Positions 53,646-63,608 of a stretch of 64,000 nt of DNA are shown here, piece by piece. The DNA is from Marinomonas balearica (GTDB taxonomy: Bacteria > Pseudomonadota > Gammaproteobacteria > Pseudomonadales > Marinomonadaceae): positions 423,823-487,822 of the forward strand of contig NZ_SNXC01000009.1 of assembly GCF_004362145.1 (NCBI RefSeq). Direction: 5' to 3'. Position 1 is the first letter of the stretch, and every line of letters begins with the position of its first letter. Made by a program: the position numbers and the translations under genes. The notes beneath the pieces are model-generated. The model ran no database searches and had not been told where the DNA came from. It saw nothing but the letters and a program-made list of their open reading frames with translations.

Positions 53646-55388
53646 TTATAGCTCGTTCGCTTTTCGGTACGGGCCAGCGTAGTCAAATAGCCGTTCTGTT
53701 ATTTGCCAAAATGACCCTTTTTGCTTTTTTGCAATCACAAAGTCGGGTGTTGGAAGATAGTCTAAAAAGGGCGTAACGTCGCTTATTGTATCGAAGGTAA
53801 CGGGAACCGATCCTTTACCTAATCTGCGGCCAAATTCGTCATTGAAGCGTTTAATGGCTTTTTTTGTCTTGAACTCAAAGGATTCTACTAACGTTTCCCC
53901 GTCTTCATCATGATAGGTAATGCGCACTTTACTGCCCTCTATTACCGCCGAGCTTGCTTGACATCGAAGTACTTTGTGGTCTTTTAGGTTAAGTGCTTTT
54001 CTTAGTATGTCATCAGGATCGATCAGCTTGTGTTGGCAATGCGCACAATTGCGTGCAGCAATGTCGTTTTCTTCATTGCATTGCGGGCAGCGTTTGAAGA
54101 CAAACCGATAATCACATTGCAGTTCACCATCTAGTGTTTCAACTATGGCCTGACAACGGCGACCGTAGTGTTCGAGAATGTCTCCTTCCGCGTTTTTTTT
54201 GCCCCAAAATAGGTTCTGAAATTCACATTGAGGGCAGGCAACCTGAACCAACTTAACGTGTGGATTAGGTTTCTTGGTTCCGATTTCTGGTTGATAGAGA
54301 TCATAGCCTTGATGAGTGTAATCCAGAATCAAGCAATCTTTTTTATGATCGCTAAGTCGTAGACCTCTTCCTACGATTTGTTGATATAGACTGACGGATT
54401 CGGTGGGTCGTAATATTGCAATGACATCTACGTGCGGTGCATCAAACCCTGTTGTTAATACGGAGACATTTACGAGAAATTTTAACTGTTTCTGTTTAAA
54501 TTTCGCTATTATTTTATCGCGCTCTTTTGAGGCAGTTTCACCCGTGATTAAGGCTGAATCGCTTTCTGGGAGATAGCTCAATATTTCCGTGGCATGTTCT
54601 CTTGTCGCAGCAAAAACCATAACTCCAAGACGGTTTTTGCTCAGCTCGATGATTTGTTCACAGATGGCCTTGGTTACGCGTGGGTGCTTAGACACCAGCT
54701 TGTTTAAGGCTAGATCTGTTGAATCTGTCTCACCGTCGAGCGATTCAGAGAGAGCGCTAAAGTCGTATTGCTCTATTGCGGCGTCGTAAACGATCGGTTT
54801 TGTTAAATAACCGTCGGTTACCAAGCGGCGTAGCGGTAGCTCGTAGATACATTTTTCAAAACATGCTTTCGGAGCATCGCGATAAAACCCCCAATAATGT
54901 TTTTTGTAAATCCAACCTGCATCGAGCCGATAAGGCGTGGCTGTTAGGCCAAGTATACGAACGCGCGGATTTAGGCTTTGAAAATGTTCGATGACCTTTT
55001 GATATTGGCTTTCATTGTTGTTTGAAATTCTGTGGCATTCATCAACGATCAATAAGCTAATTGGATCAGAAAATAATTCAATATTAGGAGCCAAGCTTTG
55101 TACGCTGGCAAAGGTTGTTTTTTTACTTAATTCTCGCTGCCCTAATCCTGCGGAGAACACCCCTGTTTCAACGCCAAGTGCCGCCAATTTACTGTGATTC
55201 TGCTCTACCAGCTCTTTGACGTGTGCTAGACAGACTACTTTTCCTCTAGCAAGACGTCCCAACTCTGCGATTACAAGGCTTTTCCCCGCTCCGGTTGGCA
55301 GTACTATAACGGCACTGTCATCACTTTCACGAAAATGACTGAGGGTTGCATTGACAGCTTCTTGTTGATAATTACGCAGAGTGTACAT
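53646..55388 (-). CDS. radD: DNA-repair helicase-like protein RadD
   Basis: A superfamily 2 ATPase of about 580 aa, matching Escherichia coli RadD/YejH from end to end. Helicase motifs are LPTGAGKS (Walker A), VDECHR, LTATPYR, TTGFDAPH and QIVGRGLR. The C-terminal part holds zinc-type cysteine pairs CPQC..., RRCQ, CPQCNEENDIAARNCAHC. The frame extends to 55538, but the RadD N-terminus (TLRNYQQEAV) begins at the ATG at 55388. It takes part in recombination and repair with RecA and SSB. It is divergent from a 2OG oxygenase gene. Confidence 0.93.
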   Translation of the reverse strand: MYTLRNYQQEAVNATLSHFRESDDSAVIVLPTGAGKSLVIAELGRLARGKVVCLAHVKELVEQNHSKLAALGVETGVFSAGLGQRELSKKTTFASVQSLAPNIELFSDPISLLIVDECHRISNNNESQYQKVIEHFQSLNPRVRILGLTATPYRLDAGWIYKKHYWGFYRDAPKACFEKCIYELPLRRLVTDGYLTKPIVYDAAIEQYDFSALSESLDGETDSTDLALNKLVSKHPRVTKAICEQIIELSKNRLGVMVFAATREHATEILSYLPESDSALITGETASKERDKIIAKFKQKQLKFLVNVSVLTTGFDAPHVDVIAILRPTESVSLYQQIVGRGLRLSDHKKDCLILDYTHQGYDLYQPEIGTKKPNPHVKLVQVACPQCEFQNLFWGKKNAEGDILEHYGRRCQAIVETLDGELQCDYRFVFKRCPQCNEENDIAARNCAHCQHKLIDPDDILRKALNLKDHKVLRCQASSAVIEGSKVRITYHDEDGETLVESFEFKTKKAIKRFNDEFGRRLGKGSVPVTFDTISDVTPFLDYLPTPDFVIAKKQKGSFWQITERLFDYAGPYRKANEL

Positions 55389-55566
55389 GTGAGGCGTGTA
55401 AATATCCTGATTTTTAATTATACGCATTACAATATAGAACCGCAGGGCGAACATAACGGGTTCAATTTTTCGGTATGTAACGTCAGAAAAAACGGGTGAG
55501 TTGTTCGGCAAGCTACAGTAAGATGGCGCAATTATCAATATTGGCTTGAAGTGTCGCGAGGTTAGA

Positions 55567-56217
55567 GTGGATCAGTCGGTTATGTCAGAGAAGGTGTCAT
55601 TGGATGAGATTGTTCACAATATTCGTCTAAGAGGCTGGTGTGTTTTGGATGAGTTCTTTAAAAGCGAATTGATTGAAGAGTTAATTCAAGAGGCGAAAAC
55701 ACTTAACCCTGAGACTATGAAGCAAGCAGGAATAGGCCGTTCATCGGATCATCAGGTTTCGCTTAATGCTCGCGGAGATCGCATTCAATGGATTGAGCCT
55801 GATACGCCAGCTACAAAGCAGTTTTTAGAGGTCATGGAGCAACTCCGTCTTGAGCTAAATCGTAAACTTATTTTAGGTTTGTGGGATTACGAGGCACATT
55901 TCGCGCGCTATGAAGAAGGTGCTTTTTATGAAAAGCACCTCGATTCTTTTATCGGGAAATCAAATCGCTTACTGTCCACCGTTTTGTATCTTAACTATGA
56001 TTGGGAAGTGCCAAATGGCGGTGAATTTGTGCTGTACGACGAAGAGGACAATAACGCAGAAATCGGACGCTATTTACCTAAAAAAGGTCGTTTTGCTATT
56101 TTCCTCAGCGAAGCCTTCCCGCATGAAGTGAAGCCAGCAAAAAGAACGCGCCATAGTATTGCCGGCTGGTTTCGAATCAATAATACGACTGGAACACAAC
56201 TTGATCCATATCAATAG
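55567..56217 (+). CDS. 2OG-Fe(II) dioxygenase (prolyl-4-hydroxylase-like)
   Basis: A 216-aa double-stranded beta-helix oxygenase. The iron triad is visible as HLD (KHLDSF) and the distal His in FPHEV; the 2-oxoglutarate Arg/Lys is in RHSIAGWFR. FARYEEGAFYEKHLDSF and YLNYDW...GGEFVLYDE are typical of P4H-like bacterial members, which hydroxylate protein prolines or arginines. The GTG at 55567 has GAGG upstream; ATG 55582 and TTG 55546 are alternatives. It is divergent from radD and 86 bp before trhO. Confidence 0.88.
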   Translation: MDQSVMSEKVSLDEIVHNIRLRGWCVLDEFFKSELIEELIQEAKTLNPETMKQAGIGRSSDHQVSLNARGDRIQWIEPDTPATKQFLEVMEQLRLELNRKLILGLWDYEAHFARYEEGAFYEKHLDSFIGKSNRLLSTVLYLNYDWEVPNGGEFVLYDEEDNNAEIGRYLPKKGRFAIFLSEAFPHEVKPAKRTRHSIAGWFRINNTTGTQLDPYQ

Positions 56218-56303
56218 ACTCGTTTTTTGTGTGTGAATTCTCTATAATGCGCGCCGAGTTTAATTGCTCTGGTTTTACGTTCCAGATCGCATAGGAGAAG
56301 AAT

Positions 56304-57299
56304 ATGTCGAACGTTGTTGTATGTGCCCTTTATAAATTTGTTCAGTTGGATCACTTCGAATCCCTTCGTGAGCCTTTGTTAGACGTTTTAACCCAAAACG
56401 AAGTACGTGGCACTTTGCTACTTGCCAGTGAAGGGATCAATGGTACAGTCGCCGGATCTCGTGAGGGAATTGACGCGATGTTAACTTGGTTAGATCAACA
56501 GCCTGGTCTAGATAACATTGTGTATAAAGAGTCTTTTGATGAAGCGATGCCTTTCTATCGTACGAAGGTAAAGCTTAAAAAAGAGATCGTTACCATGGGC
56601 GTAGAGGGAATTGACCCGCGTGAAGTGGTAGGAACTTATGTAAAACCAAAAGACTGGAATGACCTTATCTCAGATCCAGATGTTGTGTTAATTGACACAC
56701 GAAACGATTACGAATATCAAATTGGTACATTTGAAAATGCCGTAAACCCTGTGACAGATACATTCCGCGAGTTTCCTGACTATGTTGAGAAAAACATGGA
56801 TCCGGCAAAGCAGAAAAAAGTCGCTATGTTTTGTACTGGAGGCATTCGTTGTGAGAAGTCTACCGCTTACATGAAAGAGCAAGGCTTCGAAGAGGTGTAC
56901 CACCTAGAAGGCGGCATTCTTAAATACCTTGAAGAAGTGCCTGAAGACGAATCTATGTGGAAAGGCGAGTGTTTTGTTTTCGACAATCGCGTATCTGTAA
57001 ATCACAAGTTAGAAAAAGGCGAATACGATCAATGCCACGCTTGTCGTATGCCGATTACCGAAGAAGAGAAACAGGACGAGCGTTTTGAGCAAGGCGTAAG
57101 CTGCCTTCATTGTTTCGATAAGTATACTGATGAGCAACGTAAGCGTTTCATAGAGCGCGAACGTCAGGTTCAGCTTGCTAAATCGCGTGGCGAAGCTCAC
57201 ATTGGTTCCGAAGTACTGGACGCAGTGGAAAAAAATCGTCGTGAAAAAGAGCTAGAACGCGAGCGCCAGCGCAGCATTCGAAACCAAGCACAGTCATAA
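56304..57299 (+). CDS. trhO: tRNA uridine-34 hydroxylase TrhO (YceA)
   Basis: A 331-aa rhodanese-family enzyme that uses oxygen to make 5-hydroxyuridine at the wobble position of tRNA. The N-terminal domain has [20 protein letters not shown], the rhodanese domain [22 protein letters not shown] and the active-site loop [20 protein letters not shown], with the catalytic cysteine. The cysteine-rich C-terminal part ([10 protein letters not shown]...GVSCLHC) looks metal-binding. AGGAG precedes the ATG. It is followed by a terminator. Confidence 0.95.
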   Translation: MSNVVVCALYKFVQLDHFESLREPLLDVLTQNEVRGTLLLASEGINGTVAGSREGIDAMLTWLDQQPGLDNIVYKESFDEAMPFYRTKVKLKKEIVTMGVEGIDPREVVGTYVKPKDWNDLISDPDVVLIDTRNDYEYQIGTFENAVNPVTDTFREFPDYVEKNMDPAKQKKVAMFCTGGIRCEKSTAYMKEQGFEEVYHLEGGILKYLEEVPEDESMWKGECFVFDNRVSVNHKLEKGEYDQCHACRMPITEEEKQDERFEQGVSCLHCFDKYTDEQRKRFIERERQVQLAKSRGEAHIGSEVLDAVEKNRREKELERERQRSIRNQAQS

Positions 57300-57316
57300 C
57301 GCTCTATATTATTTCG

Positions 57317-57346
57317 CTAAAAGCTCTGCGGTTGCAGAGCTTTTAG
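57317..57346. terminator. perfect 13-bp terminator hairpin after trhO
   Basis: CTAAAAGCTCTGC and GCAGAGCTTTTAG pair fully around GGTT, with T runs within the stem on both strands. It ends trhO. The remainder of the 57347-57706 gap has no gene I trust. Confidence 0.9.
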
Positions 57347-57706
57347 CTTTCTCTCCTTACTTATTCCCCCATCAAATTCGCTATTCTTTACAGCCCCTTA
57401 TATTGAATAGGAATAATCCCGCCAGTTTAGTGGAAATGGTGTCCCATTCAGTCTATATAATAGTGAGAAGATAGCGCTCGAATAGGCGTTTGGCCGCGAT
57501 ACTTGAAATTTATTCTCGGCGCAATTTACTTGATAGAACATCCGTTTTTGCTTGAAGAGTGATATGGTTTTCTGTGGCTTCATCAGAATGAACAGCGAGA
57601 ACAAAAAAAATTATTTACTCATGGAAGGTATTGAGCGTAAGCGTAACTTCCCTTTGAACTCTTCTAGTCGGACGGCTTTCGTTTTTATGATATTTGAGGG
57701 GATTTT

Positions 57707-58861
57707 TTGTTTTCATTTAAGGCACATTACGCCAATACTTGGTCAGCACTCGCTGCAATTTTATTAACCGGCCTGTTTTCGATGGGATGTTTGATTGCTT
57801 TAACCATGTATCAACTCGATACGCTTCTAAGGGACGAGCGTTATAAACATGTTCAAGCTCAAGTCTTAACAGCGAAACATCTTGTTGAACTGATGTCCTC
57901 TAAGCCTACTAACCTATCGAAGGACGAGTTGAAGGCACATGTACTAGAAATGCTGTCAGAACTTCGCTACCCAGAGGGGGGCTACTTTTGGGTCTTGGAT
58001 AAACAGGGCACTATGATTATGCACCCATTTTCGCGAGGCGTAGTAGGAACCTCTACATTGGACCTGCTTGATATTAACGGAAAATTTTTTGTGCATGATA
58101 TGCTAGTAACTGCTGAATCGGGTGGCGGTTTTGTGACCTACTCTTGGATGAAGCCAAATGGTGAGAAACATTACCCGAAGGTCGCCTATATTACACCGAT
58201 TGAACAATGGGGCTGGGTTCTTGGGTCAGGGTCTTATATCGACGATTTGGAAGAAACAACAAAAAGTGAAGTCTATCGCAACACGTTTATTTCGTTGTGT
58301 TTGGTGCTTATAAACTGCTTTGTTTTATTGATGGTATCGCGAAAATTCATTAATCAATTTCATAACAATGCGATAAAAGATCCCCTAACGAGTCTATTGA
58401 ACCGACGCTATTTGGATGAAATTAGCACTAAAGTGGAAGAAAAAGCCAAGCTGAACCGTTCCCCCATCTCCATTTTGTTTTTCGACATAGATCACTTTAA
58501 AGTGATAAATGATAAACATGGCCATCGTGCCGGTGATTTGGTGCTAAAACAATTGGGTGGTATCGTGAATGACTTTACTCGGATGAACGACTTGTCGTTT
58601 CGTTATGGTGGGGAAGAATTCATACTTGTATTAGAGAGCGCATTAAATGAAGCCGAGCGTATCGCAAATGATCTAAAAGCTTTGGTCGAAGAGACGCCGT
58701 TTGATATTGGAGTAGGGCATATCCACATTACACTAAGCATTGGCATATCTACGAATTTTCTAGACCAGACACAATCTCTTAAAGACCTTATTTTTAGATC
58801 TGATTCTGCAATGTATCAAGCGAAGGCCGCAGGACGAAACTGCATACGGGTTTATAACTAA
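57707..58861 (+). CDS. membrane diguanylate cyclase with sCache sensor
   Basis: A 384-aa protein. A membrane segment at about 15-38, a single-Cache (sCache_2-like) periplasmic domain at about 45-195 with GYFWVLDKQGTMIMHP and GWVLGSGSYIDDLE, a second membrane segment near 197-215, and a GGDEF domain (about 225-384). The active site is RYGGEEF, and the upstream FDIDHFKVINDKHGHRAGDLVL is complete, so it should make c-di-GMP. The start is TTG at 57707 with GAGGGG 6 nt upstream. No clear RxxD inhibitory site. It may counter the EAL protein at 5.4 kb. Confidence 0.9.
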   Translation: MFSFKAHYANTWSALAAILLTGLFSMGCLIALTMYQLDTLLRDERYKHVQAQVLTAKHLVELMSSKPTNLSKDELKAHVLEMLSELRYPEGGYFWVLDKQGTMIMHPFSRGVVGTSTLDLLDINGKFFVHDMLVTAESGGGFVTYSWMKPNGEKHYPKVAYITPIEQWGWVLGSGSYIDDLEETTKSEVYRNTFISLCLVLINCFVLLMVSRKFINQFHNNAIKDPLTSLLNRRYLDEISTKVEEKAKLNRSPISILFFDIDHFKVINDKHGHRAGDLVLKQLGGIVNDFTRMNDLSFRYGGEEFILVLESALNEAERIANDLKALVEETPFDIGVGHIHITLSIGISTNFLDQTQSLKDLIFRSDSAMYQAKAAGRNCIRVYN

Positions 58862-58908
58862 CTCGACTACCGATCGAACGAATACGTAACTATACGTACT
58901 CGTTCTTT

Positions 58909-60033
58909 TTAAAACCTTCTTTTCCAAAAAATGTTATTTCGGAATCGTTTTTCATATGAATACATGGCATTTCGTTGTAATAGATAGTTTTTTCGACCTT
59001 TTTTAACCGCGTCAGCGTATTTTTGAAGAGCGCTGTAGTCGTTGGCTAGGTATGACTCGACGATTTTTGGACATTGTGCTGCCGCCCAAAATGCGGTTGT
59101 CATTCCATGCGCAGAAAGCGGGTCAAACGATGCAGCTGCGTCACCTATGGCCATCCATCCTGCTTTGTACGCAGTACCTGCGGCTGGGGTTAACCAACGC
59201 GTTGCAGCGCTTGTAATTTTGGGGGGCGAGTCGATCTCAAACTCCGCGTCTTTAATCCAAAACGAGATGTGTTCTGTTTGATTGATTAAATTCCGCCATG
59301 TCGCAATATCGTCAGTGAGTCCTTTGGGCATAAGATCCGGGTCAGAGTAAAAATTGACAGACAGTGCGCCGTTAGCAAGTAAAGACGCGTACCACCACCC
59401 AGAGTCAACACTTTCTATTAGGGTCGCTTGTGTTGGAATAACGTTGGAATCAACTCGCTGTTTTAGAAACGCATATGCAGCAACCAGATGGTCATTTGTT
59501 TTCGTTTTAGTAATATTCAAATGCGCCAGTTTTTTACTGAGTATCTGTGATCTTCCTGTCGCATCGATAATAAAACGCGCAGACACGCGGTGTGGATCGT
59601 CGACATTGTTTGTTAACAGTAACCAAACGCCGTTTCTTTCTGATACATCACTGAGCCTTGCTTCAACGACCCTATCTGCCACGTTGGTTGCTTTCATGTT
59701 GAGGTCTGTTTCTAACGTTACTCTGTTTATAATATGGCCTGCGCCCTCTAAATGAATGGCACTGTTTCTCTCCACTAATTCAGTTTGACCCCATGCAGTA
59801 AATGTAGCGTTCGATTGTCGATGTTTGTGAGATTGAAGCAGATGTGACAAATTAAGCTCGGCAAGAATAGGGTTCGCAGCAGGAGCAAGCGATTCACCGA
59901 CTTTATAATCGGTGACTTCAAACTTAGGGCGAATCCAAACGACAGAGTAACCTGCTTGTTTGAGAGCAATGGTTGCAGCCGCGCCCGAAAGGCCGCCTCC
60001 AACCACCGCTACATCATAGACAAACGGTGCCAT
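58909..60033 (-). CDS. lodB: LodB-like FAD flavoprotein (CTQ maturation)
   Basis: A 374-aa FAD-binding monooxygenase-like protein with GGGLSGAAATIALKQAGY at the start (dinucleotide loop about 12-17), GESLAPAA, and DATGRSQILSKKL and IGDAAASFDPLSAHGMTTAFWAAAQ towards the end, as in halogenase/geranylgeranyl-reductase-type enzymes. In Marinomonas mediterranea LodB is required to make the cysteine tryptophylquinone of LodA; the same is expected here. It starts within the stop codon of the oxidase gene (TGATG), showing translational coupling. No signal peptide, so it acts before export of its partner. Confidence 0.88.
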   Translation of the reverse strand: MAPFVYDVAVVGGGLSGAAATIALKQAGYSVVWIRPKFEVTDYKVGESLAPAANPILAELNLSHLLQSHKHRQSNATFTAWGQTELVERNSAIHLEGAGHIINRVTLETDLNMKATNVADRVVEARLSDVSERNGVWLLLTNNVDDPHRVSARFIIDATGRSQILSKKLAHLNITKTKTNDHLVAAYAFLKQRVDSNVIPTQATLIESVDSGWWYASLLANGALSVNFYSDPDLMPKGLTDDIATWRNLINQTEHISFWIKDAEFEIDSPPKITSAATRWLTPAAGTAYKAGWMAIGDAAASFDPLSAHGMTTAFWAAAQCPKIVESYLANDYSALQKYADAVKKGRKNYLLQRNAMYSYEKRFRNNIFWKRRF

Positions 60034-62075
60034 CAATTAGGCAAATCTCCCATCTTAGGAGTCCAATCAAATCGGTTTTCTACATTACCGCGACCTACTT
60101 CAACATACATCTCTTTAGGGACGGCGGATAAGCCTGTGGTTCCTGCGCCTTTAGGACCTTCTCGTTTCACGACAAACCCCATTCTTTCCCAGAGGGTAAT
60201 CATATTGGTAATACCATCCCAATAGCTTGCATTGGCGTGATAACCGATGCCTGCAACGCCTCTTTTCCAATCCGCTCTGTTTTCGTAGAATTTTACACGT
60301 TCAGAATCATCAAGTGATTCGTCCATTAATTGAGTGTAATTCTCTTCAGGTAATACATCTATCGGCAATAGGGCGGGCCACCATACCGCAGTCGGGAAAT
60401 CTTCTTGCATGAGAACTTGCTGGCAACTGAAGGCGTCACATTGCCAAGGAAGCCCCATCCATCGCGTTAAATCTCCCGCCCATTGGTGTGCTAGAGGCGG
60501 TGGTGTACCTAAGGCAAGATCGCCATGAGTCGCTTTTTCTATGGTCAACAATCTGCCTACATTTTGGACAAGCATAATGCGCTTTCGGTGAGCAAGCCTA
60601 AATGGATCTGCCGCATTATCATAATTTCTAGCGAACATACTTGGGATCCGAAGGTAGTACGTCAGCTCGACTCCGGGGTGGAATGCGCCGCCTGAACAAG
60701 GTTCAAGCGCCGCCTCTGTTAACGCGTCGGGTTGAAGAGTTACGTCTATATCTTCAATATGATGAATATTATCTGCATGAGCATCTTCAAAATCGTCAAT
60801 AAAATTACCCGCTGCCCAATACTCTAAAAATTGATATTGCTGGTGGGGGAACTGAAACCATTGAAGCGGGCTTCCGTCGTAGTTGATTCCGTCGCCTAAC
60901 ATCATCGGCATTTTCAGGCGTTCATCCAAGTAGGCTGTGTCGCTTTTATTGTTGGGGTTACGAAATTTGGAAAAAATGTCCTTTCTAAAAGCGCTGTTTT
61001 CGGCGCTAGGATCTGCCAACTTTGCAATGTAGGCTGGATCAGAAAAATCGCCCACACCTAACCAGCCTTGACGCAGATTAGCTGCAGAGCTTACCCATTC
61101 CATTAGCCCCAAACGGCGGAAAATAGGGTAAATGTATTTCCTAAATGAAATGGGGGTTTGGACAGGTGATGTCCAGCCTTGCTCAGCATTCATATTTGAA
61201 ATGACGTCGTAAAGCGTTGTAACGGGGGGGATTTCTGGAGCAAAGTTCGGCCCGATACAGGCAACCCATGCGGTATCGGCTTCTAGGATCGTGCCGTCTT
61301 CTAATGTGACTTCGGCTTGTACCGGTCCATCACACCAATCGTCATGCCAACCATCGTTATCAGCAAAGCTTGTAATGGGCGCGTTGGTGGGGCTGTTTGA
61401 TACCCCACTAGGTGGAATAACGATCAAGCGCCCTTGTTCATCTGTTTTAAGTTTGCCTAAATTAACGGTTTCTTTATTCCAAAACTTGCCTTCGAATTGA
61501 TAGCAGGCGTTCTCACCTTCGCGGTTTTGATCCGAGCCTGAGATTTTTCGTTCTCCACCATCAATTACTAACATACGTTCTCGTTCTTTATCCGATACGA
61601 AGTATTGATTGCGTTTTTGCCCGGGAATTCCCGGAGCGAGTTCTCCGTTATCGAGCGGGTTATTGAATCCATACCAAGCGGCTTTCGTGTTGGCGAGGTG
61701 TACGCTCCATTCAATGGTTGCGTTGCTTTCGGTAATTTCACCAATGACGCGGTTTTGATCATCAAATGCATAGATTCGAAAGCGTTGAGCTTGTTTTTTT
61801 ATTGCTTGAGTGCCGTCTTTAAAGCCGCCTTCAGGCATTGGTGGCAAGCCCGGAATTTCTGGCGCTAAGAAGTATTGATCGCTGCCACCGACACGACAGA
61901 TACCAATAGTAGGGTAGATACCAATACGGTGTATTTTGGCTCCTTCAGGGGCTTTTTCCTTGTGTGTCGCGGCAACGGCGGATTTAGGAATAAGAGGAAA
62001 CGCGCTCAGTGCCGTTACACTGCCTGCCATTGAAAGAAAATCTCGTCGTTTCATATCTTTGCCTTCACTATGCAT
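60033..62075 (-). CDS. lodA: LodA-like CTQ-dependent amino-acid oxidase with Tat signal
   Basis: A 680-aa quinoprotein of the LodA/GoxA family, which oxidises amino acids (lysine epsilon-amine or glycine in known members) and releases hydrogen peroxide. Family segments IHRIGIYPTIGICRVGGS, ADNDGWHDDWCDGPVQAEV, EPCSGGAFHPGVELTYYLR and LTRWMGLPWQCDAFSCQQ are clear. Cys460 in PCSGG is the likely cofactor cysteine; Trp532, 539 or 544 the tryptophan. The N-terminus MKRRDFLSMAGSV is a Tat signal, so the folded, modified enzyme should be exported. Starts at 62075 or 62054 both have ribosome sites. The peroxide would make it antibacterial, as marinocine is. Confidence 0.9.
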   Translation of the reverse strand: MHSEGKDMKRRDFLSMAGSVTALSAFPLIPKSAVAATHKEKAPEGAKIHRIGIYPTIGICRVGGSDQYFLAPEIPGLPPMPEGGFKDGTQAIKKQAQRFRIYAFDDQNRVIGEITESNATIEWSVHLANTKAAWYGFNNPLDNGELAPGIPGQKRNQYFVSDKERERMLVIDGGERKISGSDQNREGENACYQFEGKFWNKETVNLGKLKTDEQGRLIVIPPSGVSNSPTNAPITSFADNDGWHDDWCDGPVQAEVTLEDGTILEADTAWVACIGPNFAPEIPPVTTLYDVISNMNAEQGWTSPVQTPISFRKYIYPIFRRLGLMEWVSSAANLRQGWLGVGDFSDPAYIAKLADPSAENSAFRKDIFSKFRNPNNKSDTAYLDERLKMPMMLGDGINYDGSPLQWFQFPHQQYQFLEYWAAGNFIDDFEDAHADNIHHIEDIDVTLQPDALTEAALEPCSGGAFHPGVELTYYLRIPSMFARNYDNAADPFRLAHRKRIMLVQNVGRLLTIEKATHGDLALGTPPPLAHQWAGDLTRWMGLPWQCDAFSCQQVLMQEDFPTAVWWPALLPIDVLPEENYTQLMDESLDDSERVKFYENRADWKRGVAGIGYHANASYWDGITNMITLWERMGFVVKREGPKGAGTTGLSAVPKEMYVEVGRGNVENRFDWTPKMGDLPN

Positions 62076-62257
62076 CGTCTCGTCCTTTCATTTTCCATTT
62101 TGATAAGATATTAAATACGTCGTACGTTAGCGTATTTTTGACTAAATTAAAATTACACGGGATTACACTTAATATCAGAGTATAGGAATGACAAGGAAAA
62201 CATCTATATCTGGTGGTTTTAAAGCTGTGTTTGAAAGGAGTCATGTAAGGACGGTTT

Positions 62258-62818
62258 ATGAAGTGTATTTTTGTCTCGGATATCTTCGGGAAAACGGAAG
62301 TGCTGCAAGCGTTGGCGGCGCGTTGTGCCAAACATTACGACATTATCGACCCGTATCTTGGCGGTGTGACATTTGACGACGAAGAAAAAGCTTACGACTA
62401 CTTTTCGACGTATGTAGGGTTAAGGTCGTATACACAGAGGCTACAACAACACATTGAGGCGCTTACCGAGCCCGTTATTTTGATTGGCTTTAGCGTCGGA
62501 GCGTCAGCGATTTGGGCATTGTCGAGCGAGCATAACAATGACCTGAACAGAGCACAGATTGTAAGAGCGGAATGCTTTTACGGCTCTCAAATTAGAAATG
62601 GGACTGAGATTATACCGAACTTCAATATTAGGCTGATTTTTCCGCGAGAAGAGGCACACTTTTCGGTCGATGAACTGATCAACGCGCTCAAAGGCAAGCC
62701 CAATGTACAGATTGAAAGATCGAACTATTTATATGGTTTCATGAACGCGTTGTCTAAGAACTATGATGAGAGAGGAAAAGACATCTACTGCTCAAGGTTC
62801 TTAGATGATCCAATTTAA
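62258..62818 (+). CDS. alpha/beta hydrolase, dienelactone-hydrolase-like
   Basis: A 186-aa small hydrolase. The start KCIFVSDIFGKTEVLQAL resembles dienelactone-hydrolase-type proteins, and the nucleophile elbow is GFSVGAS (Ser about residue 75). A His near the end (AHFSVDEL) and an Asp could complete the triad. No signal peptide. It stands alone, divergent from the lodAB pair by 180 bp. The substrate is unknown. Confidence 0.75.
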   Translation: MKCIFVSDIFGKTEVLQALAARCAKHYDIIDPYLGGVTFDDEEKAYDYFSTYVGLRSYTQRLQQHIEALTEPVILIGFSVGASAIWALSSEHNNDLNRAQIVRAECFYGSQIRNGTEIIPNFNIRLIFPREEAHFSVDELINALKGKPNVQIERSNYLYGFMNALSKNYDERGKDIYCSRFLDDPI

Positions 62819-62932
62819 ATGGGTATACACGGCAGTAGTATTCGCGACAGTGGTATGAGCTGAAAATCGTTTAAGTGTCATTGCACAGTATGCGGTAAAC
62901 TAAGATAGTACACTGCAAAATAAGAACTTGAG

Positions 62933-63568
62933 ATGTTATTTAAAGAATACGAGCCTTTATTGCGAGATTACATCGCAGGTGAAATGGATCAGGATTTAGC
63001 GCATGATATGAATCACGTGCTACGCGTCGTGTCTACAGCAAAAACACTGTGTGACGCCGAAAAAGCGAATCGCTCAGTAGTGATTCCCGCGGCGTATCTA
63101 CATGACTGTTTTTCATTTGGGAAAGGTCATCCGCAACGAAGCCAAAGTTCGCAATACGCCGCCGACAAAGCGATTACGTTCTTGAAAACCATAGACTATC
63201 CCCAAGACTACCTGGCTGATATCCACCACGCGATTGTTGCACACAGCTACAGCGCCAACGTTCCCCCTCGCACACTCGAAGCAAAAATTGTTCAAGACGC
63301 AGATCGGCTGGATGCCATAGGAGCGATGGGGATCGTTCGATGTATTCAAGTAGGTTCCAAACTAGACAGAACGTTTTACTCCCAAATCGATCCATTTTGC
63401 GAAGATCGAGCCCCTGACGATGGCGAATTTACCCTCGATCATTTTTACACCAAGCTGCTTAACCTAGAAGACTCTATGCATACGTTATCAGCGGGAGAGG
63501 AAGCAAGAAAGCGAACTGAATTTATGAAGCAATTTCTTGGCCAGCTATCGGTGGAATTGAGGTGCTAG
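62933..63568 (+). CDS. HD-domain phosphohydrolase (YedJ-like)
   Basis: A 211-aa cytosolic metal-dependent phosphohydrolase. HD-family residues are seen as HDMNHVLRV, then AAYLHDCFSF, HHAIVAHSYS and QDADRLDAIGAMGIVRC. This layout with LHD and DADRLDA matches YedJ-like proteins that act on nucleotides or similar compounds. ATG at 62933; there is no operon partner, and the next gene runs the other way. Confidence 0.88.
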   Translation: MLFKEYEPLLRDYIAGEMDQDLAHDMNHVLRVVSTAKTLCDAEKANRSVVIPAAYLHDCFSFGKGHPQRSQSSQYAADKAITFLKTIDYPQDYLADIHHAIVAHSYSANVPPRTLEAKIVQDADRLDAIGAMGIVRCIQVGSKLDRTFYSQIDPFCEDRAPDDGEFTLDHFYTKLLNLEDSMHTLSAGEEARKRTEFMKQFLGQLSVELRC

Positions 63569-63608
63569 CATTGTGATCTTGCCTTTAGATGGCCTTAGCT
63601 TTGATCCC

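Noticed and set aside
57552-57767. 71-codon frame before the diguanylate cyclase
   Set aside because: It overlaps the cyclase start in another frame, has no good ribosome site and no recognisable composition.
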